A stretch of DNA of 64,000 bases from Primula veris (GCA_963682055.1 OY821740.1:20314814-20378813), one strand, 5' to 3'. Shown: positions 36,601 through 47,361, numbered from the stretch's first letter. Numbers and translations: made by a program. The notes: generated by a model from the letters alone, not told the origin.

Positions 36601-37171
36601 CTTTAATATGGATGAAGAATGACAATGATGTTACAAAGTATCAAGGGGCTATCTATATTTATCAGCTCGATAAAGTTACAAAAATGAAGGGTAATTAATA
36701 TATTCACATACCTGATTGACAAGCACAACACGCTGATCACGGAGCTGCTCAATTATCATATCACACACTGTTGTTTTTCCGGAGGCTGCACCACCAGCAA
36801 CACCTGCCCCCAGTAATAATGCTAAAATTAGAGATGATATGTCGATTGTTCATTCAGGGTATTTGCAACTTGGACATTAAACAGTTGCTTATAAGGAAGG
36901 ACTCTAAAATTTAATTCACAAAGCATATGATTGATTAAGTTGTATTGAGTAACCACGTTCAAATGTGAGGGTACTATGTTATGGTAACAATCAAATTGAG
37001 GTATATGCACTTACCAATTACAAAAGGTTGTTTATGTTCATGTTCAGCAGATGATGTTGTTGGTTGTTCGATTTCTGAATTTTGCTTAATCCCATCCAAG
37101 TGAAATCCAGAAAAATGAACCCCCGTTGAAGCTTCTATCAGATCAACCACTGATTTTGAGTCAGAACCCAT
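32751..37171 (-). CDS. UKL3: Uridine kinase/uracil phosphoribosyltransferase-like protein (UKL3-like)
   Basis: Fourteen exons with GT-AG borders join to an uninterrupted 479-codon frame: 37171-37015, 36803-36712, 36509-36440, 35904-35786, 35651-35555, 35343-35264, 34742-34548, 34457-34374, 34278-34218, 33831-33771, 33539-33446, 33358-33286, 33111-33029 and 32924-32751. The N-terminal half is a uridine/cytidine kinase: P-loop GGAASGKT at residues 56-63, [34 protein letters not shown] and [13 protein letters not shown]. It phosphorylates uridine and cytidine to UMP and CMP in pyrimidine salvage. The C-terminal half is UPRT-like, with [10 protein letters not shown], the PRPP-binding [10 protein letters not shown] at 386-395 and a [14 protein letters not shown] tail. 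UPRT activity of such plant fusions is debated. The start [15 protein letters not shown] resembles Arabidopsis UKL3 from memory, so the symbol is tentative. A splice acceptor (TATAG) 8 bases before the ATG indicates a 5'-leader intron. A MITE and a (GT)n tract lie in introns without harming the frame. Confidence 0.93.
33641..33687. repeat. (GT)n microsatellite in a UKL intron
   Basis: About 22 GT units followed by (GA)n lie in the intron between the 33771 and 33539 exon borders. The minus-strand Thr-His reading frame here is an artefact. Confidence 0.9.
33995..34190. mobile_element. MITE in a UKL intron
   Basis: Inverted termini CTTGTTTAGTTGCAGCTTTT and (right end, inverted) CTTGTTTGGTTGCAGCTTCT match at 18 of 20 bases and continue for a few more. 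The 196-bp element lies wholly within the intron at 33832-34217. No convincing target duplication was found, so the superfamily is open. Confidence 0.65.
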
Positions 37172-37536
37172 CAAGGTTCCTATACATTTCATAAGAATGA
37201 ACCCGAAGATAAGCTCACGATTGGATTGCTGATTCGCAAAAAAGAAAAAGGTGATAGCCCCAAAATAAAGACGTATATTTGCAACACTTAAGTTCTCTTT
37301 GATTTGCAAATTTAATAAAAAAAATACACAAACCTTCATATAGTCTAAACAGCGTGCTAGATAAGCTTAGAGCAAGACAATAAAAGAGAATACCAACTCA
37401 CTTAACTAACCACCAGAAATAAATGCTTTATGTCCCCTTCTTCCGCATCGATAACAATGACGTGTCGTACTTACAAGGTTCGTTATTTGCTCTATAGATT
37501 TATATTTCAATTCCCTAAGAACCAACTCGGTGTAAT

Positions 37537-38298
37537 TGATGAGTGTAAAATTAACTCAAAAATTTATACTAATTGAATAACTTTTGGCTGCATAAGTATG
37601 CCCTCTAAACAATCTTTTGAACAAGTCTCTCAGCTAGTTTCGTGTTTTTCCTTTTTTCTTCCTTCTTAGTTACAAGCTACTGCTTATATATAGTCATGGA
37701 TGAGGAGACAACATTTTTGCTCTTATCCACCTTGTCTCTATGTGATTGGCTATTCCAAATATTATGTACTCAAGATATGGGGCACAAATCTCTTGCTATA
37801 GGCCGGATGGATTTGTGAGTGACCATTCCAAATATTATGTACTCAAGATATGGGACACAAATCCCTTACAAAGTGATCCGGCTGCTGCTATAGGCCGGAT
37901 GGATTTTTGACTGTGTGGGCCTACCTCTAGCCATGCCGGATGGGTCTTGGGCTTCGTGGGTTCGTTCTGGACTGGTCCGTGCCATATTTATGTTGACGTT
38001 AATAACAACGTGGTTTTTATATGGACCGGGAATTCGGTGGTTTATGACTATCATATTATGAGTTCCATAGTGGCCGGACGGGACGGGCCGGACGGGTTGC
38101 TTACGAGCCGTTCGACTTTTGGGCCTTCCTTGTATAGGCTGGACGGTGTGGGTTCATCCCTCGCCTAGACCAGACAGGTTTCAGGCCTGTTAGGCTCCTA
38201 ATTAGTTATGTTCTCGACGTTTTAGTCTGATACACCATGCTTAACGAATAATGCTATTTTTACATGGATTTGGGCATATTACACTTTATGGCTCATCA
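37537..38298 (-). repeat. 3' LTR of the young non-autonomous element
   Basis: Left-hand copy of the 762-bp LTR, with TGATGAG/CTCATCA ends. It contains the pair of ATTCCAAATATTATGTACTC repeats and GGCCGGATGGATTT blocks. A TATATATA box (minus-strand use) lies near 37685-37692. Confidence 0.9.
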
Positions 38299-38639
38299 AC
38301 TGCTCCCTGATCTTGGAGAATTGCTCATGTCGATTCTTCGGGATCATATTGAATGGAGATTTCATTTTCCCGATGATTGTTTGGACTTCTCTTATCGCGA
38401 CTTTTGCACGTAAGCATGTGCAAATCGAATGTCAATCCTTTTTCTTGTGAAACTTCGTTTTGATGTTTCTAATATTTCAACTTTTTTCTCTCGTCTTTGT
38501 TATGCATATTATTTCTTTCTGTGTTGATTTTTATGACCCTTTCTAATTTTCATCTGATTCTGAACCTTTCATGTCTAGTTTCATACCTTGGATTTTTTCT
38601 TGTCCGATTTAGGACCTTTGAATTTCAATTGGTCAAGTC

Positions 38640-39160
38640 AAGACTTTTCGTGATTCTTTTATGATTCCATACCTTATATTTTCTTGTCCGATTTTGGACT
38701 TATGATTGTTCTTGTACGATTTTGTACATTTGCAATTTTGGTTCTTTGATTTTTCTTATCCGATTGTCAGACCTTTGGTAGTTCTTGTCCGTTTTGGGAT
38801 GTTGATTGTTCTTGTTCTTTTTGGACATTTGACTGTTCTTGTCCAATTACGGACCTTTGACTGTTCTTGTTCAATTACGGACCTTTGCTTTGATTGTTCT
38901 TGTCCTGTCCGAATTCTGACCTTTTATTGTTCTTGTCCGATTTCGGACCTTTGATTGTTCTTGTCTGATTTCGGACCTTTGATTGTTCTTTTCCGTTTAT
39001 GGACCTTTGATAGTTCTTTCCCAATTTCGATCCTTTGATTGTTCTTTCCCAATCTCGGGCCTTTGATTGTTCTTGTCCGATCGGACCTTTGATTGTTCTT
39101 GTCTGATTTTGGACACTTGATTGTTCTTGTCCTACTGCAGACCTTTGAGCGTGAGATACC
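38640..39160 (-). repeat. Minisatellite inside the non-autonomous element
   Basis: About 15-20 imperfect units of roughly 24-30 bp share the core GACCTTTGATTGTTCTTGTCC followed by GATTTCG. The unit length varies, so reading frames crossing it (38706-38954, 38924-39172) are repetitive and not convincing genes. Confidence 0.8.
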
Positions 39161-40861
39161 CAAACTTAACAAGGATGATTAATTGTGCCCCCAATTGGGT
39201 AGTCTAGAGAGGTGATAGTCATGTCAAATACGAGACTTTAGTCCTGTCAAATACGAGACTTTTGATGGTTCTTGGTCACTCTATCTGCAATCTCCTTTCT
39301 CTGTTCTCTTATGTCGAGTGGTAGCACTCGTACACTTTCTGGTTATAACACGGGTGAGCTATTATATATGAATTTTATATAAGACAAAGCTCATCTGTTA
39401 TCAAACTTCGGGGCAAATTTAGTGTGCCAGAATACTCTCGACCACGGGGTGATATCATTGCCCATGTTCCTCTGTGGACTTTTCTCATGCTATCCCCAAC
39501 TTCCCTGAATGGTCTTATCGTTCTCTTGAGTAGGATACCTACCGAGAGGGAATCGTGTAACAAGAGTTTGTTCTTTTTTGATGTCATGGGCTTTCTCTCT
39601 CAAAGGTTGCTTCACTGCTTTTTTATTGTAGTTAAATTTTTTTTGATAGTTAGTGATATCTCCGCCACTGAAAATTTGACTCTGTGCTGATAAAAAGTGG
39701 TATTTTTTAATGGGAGACCATCTTAGAGATATGATATAAAAGTGAGACTTAACATGGCAAATAGATATGACGTGTTTCCGAGTCGTGAGGTCAACAATCG
39801 GGGTGATGGGTGCCAAACAAATGTACCCCTTTTTTATATTGCAGGTTTTATATTGCAGAAGCGATGTCTCCTTTTTGATCGAACATCCATGTGTGACGAA
39901 CCAAGTTGAGACGTCTTGCAAGGTTGTAAAACTGGGACATATGTCGTCGTTAATATTGATAATCTTGGAGGTCATATGGCAAATTTAATGGTCTAAGAGA
40001 TGGCAAGGCAAATGTGTTTCGTCAGGTTTGATATTAGGGAGCTCTAAGAGATCGAATTTATAAGCAATATGAGAGGTCATAATGTATATCTCTTCTGGTG
40101 AGGTCGAGAATTTCGTTCACTATGTAGAGCTGAGACGTTCTACAAAAGCGTAATACATAAATAATATACCAAGGGGATGTGACCAATGCTTCATGAGCAA
40201 GACTCGGGTACTCTGTCATGTCACCGAACCAAGGCATCTAGCAAGGTTGTACCTAATGCGTTGTACAAAGCCAACTCAACTCTCAACATACAACCCGATG
40301 TATAGTATATGAACTTCTTTCAAGGTCAAGGGGATGAGGAACTTTCTAAGGTCGTAAGTTTGATACGTTTGGGAGAATGAGCTCCCACCAAAATATAGGT
40401 GGAAGAATGAGTATTGGTTCAATTTGGAGAAGAGTTGTCTGGAAATTTAATAGCACCAAATCATGCTTTGATGCATCTACAAAGTCCCAAAATGAATAAT
40501 AGGGACATGACCAATACACTCTTCTTCATGGCCATTTGACCAATATATTATATCGTTGACCTTGAACAAGGCATTCGTCCTGGTCTTAGAGCTAAGGTGT
40601 TATATGAGATGATAATACGTAAAATAATCTTGGAAGCCTTGTGATGTAAATATCGTCGTTCCACCAAGACAAGGTGCTGTGTTAGATCATGGATCCAATG
40701 CAATCAGTGAGATCATAGGTAATATGATAGGTGATGAGTGAAACTGAGGAGTTGAACTACTGTGCAACATAATAAGTGAAATGGAGAAATCTTTTGAGGC
40801 GATAAGACCAGAGTTTTTAGCTAAATCTATAAGTTAGATACTCCCAGGTAAGTGGCTGTCG

Positions 40862-41164
40862 CTAAAATCGGGTCAGAGTACTAGAGTATTGATTCACCTT
40901 TAGATGACAGGATCTGAGAATGGCTGAACATAGATAATGAACATCCTTGAATTGATTCACCTTTAGATGAAAGGATCTGAGAATGGTTGAACATAGATAA
41001 TGAACATCCTTGAATTGATTCACCTGACGGTCTTTAAATAAATATGTGGTGTCTTCATGAGAAAAAATCATCGTGCTGCGTTTGGGGATCTTGTAAAACA
41101 TTATTCCCTCATTAAGGCGGTTGGCGATTGCAATTGCTTGTCTAAAAGCGGCCGGCGAGAACAT
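40862..41164 (-). other. Short ORF with in-frame 63-bp tandem duplication
   Basis: A 100-codon minus-strand frame begins MFSPAAFRQAIAIANRLNEG. It contains two tandem 21-residue units (VNQFKDVHYLCS.ILRS.HLK) encoded by a 63-bp direct duplication at 40888-40950 and 40951-41013. It is not recognisable as gag. It may be a relic of one or a chance frame kept open because the duplication is a multiple of three. Located about 0.9 kb downstream of the primer-binding site, where gag would be. Confidence 0.35.
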
Positions 41165-42028
41165 TTGCTATAGAAAAGATATACTAGTGACCAACTTATG
41201 TAAACTTTGAAACTTTGGTCACCTGGGGTGAAATTTCTATAAAACTCCCAACATCAAAAAATGTTATTTTCTTCCACTCAAATTGGTAAAAATTGCAAGA
41301 GTATATACTCAGGGAATCTTTTAGTATATATCTATATCTTTTTGTACTATATACTGGGTAACCAATTATGGAGAGAGAGAGAGCGAAACTGGTCGAATTT
41401 TTCCGCTACCCGGTAGGACAGGTGAGGGGCCGATCGACTGTGGTGGTGAGCCGTTCGACTTTGGTGGCCATTCGGCTATGGTGACCACCAGTCGGTACCG
41501 TAAGCACATAATCCGAGATCAATTAAAGTCAGTGAAAAACTTGTCCGAACATGTAAGCCTTAATCCGACGTGATTCAAATAGAACAATTAAACAAGCATT
41601 GAGCTCCCAAAACATAGGAGTATTCTTGGCCGAGGTTATAAAAGAGGTGGGATGTGATCGGGTATATGTGTTTGCATCCGTATTTTTTGTACTATATATG
41701 TTGTATATTTGGGAATGTAGGTGAGCTTATTCATTTGTTTGGGTAAAGAAATTTTCATCTGATGTATGTAGTTGTGTGTGTACGTATATGTAATGGTATA
41801 AAAGTTTTATGTGTACGAATAAAACATGTCAAAGTAATAGCTTACGCTGAGGCTCCCAATCCAGTCGGGCATGGTTCCAACCTCTTCGGCAGTGATACCC
41901 ACCCTGTCGGTTGGTTGTGGACCAACTTGGCTAGCGTACTCGCCCGTACGTTATTTTGATATTGCTTGTGGGATTATAACAAGGCTTTTTTTTATGCAGC
42001 AACTTATGCGAACAACTTTTTTATCGTT

Positions 42029-42045
42029 TCCCACAGACGGCGCCA
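42029..42045 (-). other. Primer-binding site of the non-autonomous element
   Basis: Minus-strand TGGCGCCGTCTGTGGGA starts two bases after the LTR end. It shares its first ten bases and the same AA spacer with the primer-binding site of the Tat-type element at 48022, suggesting use of the same class of tRNA primer. Confidence 0.7.
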
Positions 42046-42047
42046 TT

Positions 42048-42809
42048 TGATGAGTGTAAAATTAACTCAAAAATTTATACTAATTGAATAACTTTTGGCT
42101 GCATAAGTATGCCCTCTAAACAATCTTTTGAACAAGTCTCTCAGCTAGTTTCGTGTTTTTCCTTTTTTCTTCCTTCTTAGTTACAAGCTACTGCTTATAT
42201 ATAGTCATGGATGAGGAGACAACATTTTTGCTCTTATCCACCTTGTCTCTATGTGATTGGCTATTCCAAATATTATGTACTCAAGATATGGGGCACAAAT
42301 CTCTTGCTATAGGCCGGATGGATTTGTGAGTGACCATTCCAAATATTATGTACTCAAGATATGGGACACAAATCCCTTACAAAGTGATCCGGCTGCTGCT
42401 ATACGCCGGATGGATTTTTGACTGTGTGGGCCTACCTCTAGCCATGCCGGATGGGTCTTGGGCTTCGTGGGTTCATTCTGGACTGGTCCGTGCCATATTT
42501 ATGTTGACGTTAATAACAACGTGGTTTTTATATGGACCGGGAATTCGGTGGTTTATGACTATCATATTATGAGTTCCATAGTGGCCGGACGGGACGGGCC
42601 GGACGGGTTGCTTACGAGCCGTTCGACTTTTGGGCCTTCCTTGTATAGGCTGGACGGTGTGGGTTCATCCCTCGCCTAGACCAGACAGGTTTCAGGCCTG
42701 TTAGGCTCCTAATTAGTTATGTTCTCGACGTTTTAGTCTGATACACCATGCTTAACGAATAATGCTATTTTTACATGGATTTGGGCATATTACACTTTAT
42801 GGCTCATCA
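42048..42809 (-). repeat. 5' LTR of the young non-autonomous element
   Basis: Right-hand 762-bp LTR, the 5' LTR in the element's own orientation, followed on its inner side by the primer-binding site. Nearly identical to 37537-38298. ORFs 42330-42572 and 42458-42679 repeat those of the other LTR and are not genes. Confidence 0.9.
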
Positions 42810-42924
42810 GTAATGATGCGCCCATTTTCAGGTTTACCATACAATATATCCGAGCATACAAAAGTTCACTTGTTTAGCAACAACATTATAATTCATATTA
42901 CAAATAGGTGTGTTTATATATATA

Positions 42925-43221
42925 CTAGTTATCGTGCCCCGCGTGTTGCGCGTGCAACATGTAGTGCGACGAAAATATATAAAATAAGTGTAGTTATGAT
43001 ACAAATATATGAAGAATAAAAAGAGATAGAATATATGATGATAAAATTTAAAAGAATGTTGAGTTGTTAAAAAAGGATAAAAAGTTTATTAGTTTTCTAT
43101 TTTTTATAAGAGTATGGTATTATGGTAATTAATAAAAAGGTGTAAGGGTATTTTTGAAAAAAAAAAGTGGCAAAATTTGGCAGCCTCAAAAATCTTGAGT
43201 TGACTTATATTAATAGTATGA
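42925..43221 (-). mobile_element. Helitron-like non-autonomous element, copy 1
   Basis: Read on the minus strand, the element starts TCATACTATTAATATAAG after an A. It ends with a GC-rich hairpin (CGCG-CAACA-CGCG), 11 bases, then CTAG followed by T. A hairpin shortly before CTRR and insertion between A and T, without inverted repeats, are Helitron features. The 297-bp sequence is about 80% similar to 46300-46607. Confidence 0.55.
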
Positions 43222-44195
43222 TATGATATGAGTGCCTCTTTGGAATAGTCACTTTATTTGACTGTTTATGCTACAGTCACCTTAACCACCATTAGATTAG
43301 AAAATGGATGGTTAGATGATGCTTTTCAATAACTAACTTATTTTTTCTATTTTCAACAAATTAGAATTTGATAAATTAAAAACAAACTGTACAACACACT
43401 AAAAACCCGAATAAAAATATAGAACCCTAGGGGGGCTTACCCTAAACTTAAATATTAATCAATTTTATTTTTTTATTCATTTGGCACTTTTTTATGCAAA
43501 CGGGTTGTGAACCAGTCATATGGGGTGACTGTTCCCTAGTAACCCCCTATGAGATACACCTCAGAGGCACGTTCACTTAAAAAAGTGTTTATCAGCAGCA
43601 ATGCTGGAAATCGAAATTCCCGATCACATGATCTAATTACTCCTCTTATTAGCTTAGTATTTTCTAGAAAATAGTACTCAAAAGAGAAACAAGATCAATC
43701 TTAGAGCTTTTTGGACTATAGGTTCCAAGTTCAGCTGTTACGATTTTTTGCTTATAAGTTGTAATGCAATCGGTGGTCTGCTTAAAAGCTATTTTTTTCA
43801 TTTTTTTATACTACTGATATTTACTTAAGCTAGAAGATCCCTGCTTTTTCTAAGTCCCAGATTAGCCACCTTATTTGCTTAAGATCAGCAACCAAACAAG
43901 CCCTTGAGCTATGATATGCTACTTTTTTTTAACAAAAATAAACAAAATTTGATCAGATCCAGAACAGTGATTTCTCACTGATCAGCATTCAACAAATAAA
44001 CCAACTGAGATCCAATTGTTAAATCACACTCCTAACAATGACTATAGCAAAGAGTAAACATATTTGTGCATAAAAAATAAGAATAGTAGAATGCAGTGTG
44101 TTTTAAAATTATAACTTAAATAGTAGTATTATGTTTAATCAGAATAAAGGATACGTTTGATTTGTTTTGAACTATTAAAAGATACTTGAATATAC
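43222..44195. other. Noncoding DNA, probably UKL 5'-leader intron
   Basis: No gene is seen. A segment near 43705-43915 (TTAGAGCTTTTTGGAC ... CAACCAAACAAGCCCTT) has MITE-like ends without a clear duplication. If the promoter at 44196-44290 serves UKL, all of this lies in its first intron. Confidence 0.35.
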
Positions 44196-44290
44196 CTGAG
44201 ATTAGGAAGAAATGGGAAATAATAGAGAAATATCGTGCGACTGAATTAAGAGAGATGCAGGACTAAGACAGCTGCTACGTATTTATACAG
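44196..44290 (-). promoter_or_regulatory. Possible UKL promoter and noncoding first exon
   Basis: On the minus strand a TATAAATA box (44287-44280) is followed after about 30 bases by a leader-like sequence. It ends in a good splice donor, CTCAG/GTATAT, at 44196. The UKL coding exon has a matching acceptor (TATAG) 8 bases before its ATG, at 37180. If joined, the 5'-leader intron would be 7.0 kb, of which 5.3 kb is the inserted retrotransposon. There is no transcript evidence. Confidence 0.4.
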
Positions 44291-45360
44291 GTATGTGTAT
44301 TTCCATTTACTTATTTGCCCTTTATGTCTCATTAATTTTATTAATTCACTAAATTTCACAAAACTAATGATAAATAGTAGGTTGTGTTGAAATTTTGTAC
44401 ATTTAATTTAACTAATAAGGCGTCGTTCCGCACTCATAATTTCGTATGTACTATGAACGACAAACTGAAATAACATGTAACATGCGTCGCTATGCATTGC
44501 TTTTCAGTGATAATTGGAGTTACACGTCGCATGTGTCGTAAGTTTATACATTCTCTCGTCACATGTGTCTTCAAAAACGTTGGTGTGATTGAATTTAGAG
44601 AGATGCACGACTAAGACGGCTACTTGGATGTATTTATACCGATATGGGAGAGATAAATATCACAATCTAAGTGTAATTCCATTTACTTATTTGCCATTTT
44701 TCTTTATTAATTTTCTTATTTCACTAATTTTCATAAAACTAAATAAATGGTACGTTGTCCTGGAAATTTACCATTGATTTAACTAATGATACATCATTTC
44801 GCATGTCATGCTCGTAATTTCGTATGTATTATGAACGAAAAAGTGAAATAACATGTAAGATGCGTAGATATGCATTACTCTTAAGTGACAAGTGAACTTA
44901 CATCTCATATGTGTCGTAAATTTATATCCATTTACTTATTTGCCCTTTATCCTAGATTAATTTTATTATTTCACTAATTTTCATAAAATTTAATGATAAC
45001 TAGTAGGTTGTTTTAAAATTTTACTATTAACTTAACTAATGACACGTAGTTCCACATGTCATGCTCGCAATTTCGTAAGTATTATAAACTGTAAAGTGAA
45101 ATAACACGTGACATACGTCGTTATATATTACTTTTAAGTGACAAATGGAGTTAAACGTCACAGTCGTAAATTTATACATTTTCACAATAACCTTTTATAC
45201 TATAAATTGTTACATCATTTCAATTTATGCCTCGTTACTTTTCTTACTTCACTGGGTTTCAGAAAACCAATGATAAATGTTGAGTTGGTCTTGGAAATTT
45301 ACCATGTTAAATTAATTTAACTAATGGCACAGCATTCGGCATGTCATGTTCCTTATTTCT
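44213..45360. repeat. Four-copy tandem array around the putative UKL promoter
   Basis: Units starting near 44302, 44677, 44926 and 45217 share ordered blocks: CCATTTACTTATTTGCC, TTCACTAATTTTCATAAAACT, TTTAACTAATG.CAC, CATGTCATGCTCGTAATTTC and GTGAAATAACATGTAACATG. The TATA-containing block is present in two copies (44238-44294 and 44587-44647). Units are 250-375 bp and substantially diverged. Confidence 0.65.
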
Positions 45361-45428
45361 TAGGGCCAATTTTGGGGCCGTTGCCCATGCACGGACCCAA
45401 AAAACTTGGGGGTCCAATATATTTAATA

Positions 45429-45432
<4 letters not shown>

Positions 45433-45472
<40 letters not shown>
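45433..45472. repeat. (TA)n microsatellite
   Basis: About 20 TA units directly abut the CTAG end of the second Helitron-like element. Confidence 0.9.
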
Positions 45473-45473
<1 letters not shown>

Positions 45474-45885
45474 TAGCGGACCTGCTCACCCGATGGGTGC
45501 GAATTCAAAAAAAATATATGCATACATACGTGTAATAACAAAATACGCTGGATTCTATATTTTAATTTGAATAATAAATGGGATAAAGATTGAAGTAAAA
45601 AATAGAATAAATGAAGAGAAATGATATTTACCTGTATTTTCAATGCTTTTCTGGTTTTTTTTTAGAAAGAGTTTTTTTGCTGGTGTAATTTCTTTTTTCT
45701 TGGGGCAGTTCTATTTAATGGAACGGCAGTTTTATTGGGGCAGTTTTATTTAATGGAACGACAGTTTTTTTTTTTTTTATGGTGTAACTTCTTTTTTCTT
45801 GTTTTGTAATTTTTCTATTTATTGGGGCTTTTTTGAAAGAAAAGTGTTTCAAGCCTTCATAAGACCCTCTACACATATATTAATA

Positions 45886-45890
<5 letters not shown>
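45473..45890 (-). mobile_element. Helitron-like element, copy 2 (diverged interior)
   Basis: On the minus strand its 3' end shows a hairpin (CACCC-ATC-GGGTG), ten bases, then CTAG and T. Its other end carries TACTATTAATATAT, as in copies 1 and 3. The interior differs from the other two, and a TTTTATTGGGGCAGTT-type duplication lies within it (45706 and 45732). Both sides are (TA)n. Confidence 0.45.

Positions 45891-45934
<44 letters not shown>
45891..45934. repeat. (TA)n microsatellite
   Basis: About 22 TA units lie between the Helitron-like element and the fold-back element. Confidence 0.9.
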
Positions 45935-45939
<5 letters not shown>

Positions 45940-45944
45940 AATGT

Positions 45945-46276
45945 TATATGAACATCATGAAAAACACCAAACTAGACATTTTTTCGTAAAAACGCTCCAA
46001 ATCAAGATTTGGTTAATGCAAATCTCCACGGTTTCACGACGGGAACACAAATATGCGTCTTGTTTTTTTTTTTCCGAGATGTATAATGACATGTTTTCGA
46101 AATTATGGTAAAATTTAAAAATTCAAAACATGTCATTATACATCTCAGAAAAAAAAAACAAGACGCATATTTGTGTTCCCGTCGTGAAACCGTGAAGATT
46201 TGCATTAACCAAATCTTGATTTAGAGCGTTTTTACGAAAAAGTGTCTAGTTAGGTGTTTTTCACGATGTTCATATA
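45945..46276. mobile_element. Fold-back (hairpin) MITE
   Basis: The left arm 45945-46097 and right arm 46125-46276 are inverted copies of about 153 bp with roughly ten differences, separated by a 27-bp loop. The termini read TATATGAACATC on both sides. The RNA of either strand would form a nearly perfect long hairpin. No coding capacity is supported (the 46002-46205 frame is an artefact). The superfamily is not determined because the flanks are TA-rich. Confidence 0.85.
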
Positions 46277-46299
46277 TCCTCCCCCTATATATATATATA

Positions 46300-46607
46300 C
46301 TAGTAATCGTGTCTTACGCTTTGCGTGTGAGACGCGTAATGCGATAAAATTTAGAAAATAAGTGTAGTTATGATACAAATATTTGGAGAATAAAAAAAAG
46401 ATAAGAGTATAAGATGAGAAGACTAAAAAGAATTTTGAGAGCTTAAATAGGGATAAAAAATGTTATTAGTTATTAATTTTTCTCTATTTTTTATGAGAAT
46501 ATGGTATTGTGGTAATTAATAAAAAAGTGTAAGGGTATTTTTGAAAAAAAATGATAAAATTTGGCAACCTCAAAAAATCTTGAATTGACTTATTATAATA
46601 GTATAGA
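46300..46607 (-). mobile_element. Helitron-like non-autonomous element, copy 3
   Basis: On the minus strand it begins TCTATACTATTATAATAAG and ends with a hairpin (ACGC-AAA-GCGT), 12 bases, CTAG and T. The body is collinear with 42925-43221, sharing AAGTGTAGTTATGATACAAA, GGTAATTAATAAAAA and TGTAAGGGTATTTTTGAAAA. The preceding host base is T rather than A. Confidence 0.55.
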
Positions 46608-46645
46608 ATTATAGATATAAAATTATATATATATTAATTATATTA

Positions 46646-47361
46646 GGGTCTTACTAACTTGTGCACGGCAGCATAGGATAAAAGTCATTAAATATAGTTA
46701 ATTATGGAAAGTGCAATTAATATACTATAAATTTAACAATCAAATCAAGACAATATTAACGACTATCACTAACAACTTCAACGTTTTCCAATAAGGAGCA
46801 CATTATAAGGGTATAAACGTTTCTAACGCAATAAAACTTAAATAAAAATACATAACATTAGTTGAAACTAACATAAAATTAAAGACTAATTGAATAAAAA
46901 AAATTAAAAAACTACATTTCGAACACAATCAAACCCAAATAAAAATACATAACTCTAGTTGAAACTAACATAAAATTAAATATTAATCAAAATAAAATAA
47001 AATAAGTAAAAACTAAAAACTACATTTCCAACATAATAAAACTCAAATAAAAATATATAAATCATAGTTGAAACTATCATAACCTTAAATATTAATTAAA
47101 ATAAATAAAACATTGGTTCTAATTTTTTTATTTCATTTGATTCCATATATAAAATAAATGTTTTTTCCAATAAAAATTTACTTTATTTGATTATTGTCAT
47201 TATGTGGTAATAGTTAATTAGAACACCTTTTAACGACTCGTAATTAGAATTAGCATTTAATTATAATTATTTGTTTCAAATACATTATAATTAGAATTAA
47301 CATTTAATGACGGTATTTTTTACTTTAACTTGTGTCCCAGCGGCACAAGTTAGCATTTGCC
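46646..47361. mobile_element. Mutator-like non-autonomous element
   Basis: The termini GGGTCTTACTAACTTGTGC and (right end, inverted) GGCAAATGCTAACTTGTGC are inverted repeats. They are flanked by 9-bp direct repeats ATTATATTA (46637-46645) and ATTATAGTA (47362-47370), 8 of 9 identical. A 9-bp duplication and G-starting ends suit Mutator-like elements. The interior has three tandem copies of a roughly 105-bp unit (near 46840, 46935 and 47045) and no transposase. Confidence 0.6.

Larger units (their letters stand above)
37537..42809 (-). mobile_element. Young non-autonomous LTR retrotransposon (Ty3/gypsy-type PBS)
   Basis: Two 762-bp LTRs (37537-38298 and 42048-42809) begin TGATGAGTG and end GGCTCATCA. 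They are flanked by a perfect 5-bp target duplication GTAAT (37532-37536, 42810-42814). A primer-binding site on the minus strand next to the right-hand LTR gives the orientation. By eye the LTRs differ at only two positions (near 37895/42405 and 37967/42477), so the insertion is recent. The 3.75-kb interior has no gag or pol. It contains a minisatellite, a short duplicated ORF and noncoding DNA. Mobilisation must have used proteins of another element. It sits 365 bp upstream of the UKL start codon. Confidence 0.9.

Noticed and set aside
38706..39172. Plus- and minus-strand ORFs in the non-autonomous element
   Set aside because: Both run through the minisatellite and reflect repeat composition.
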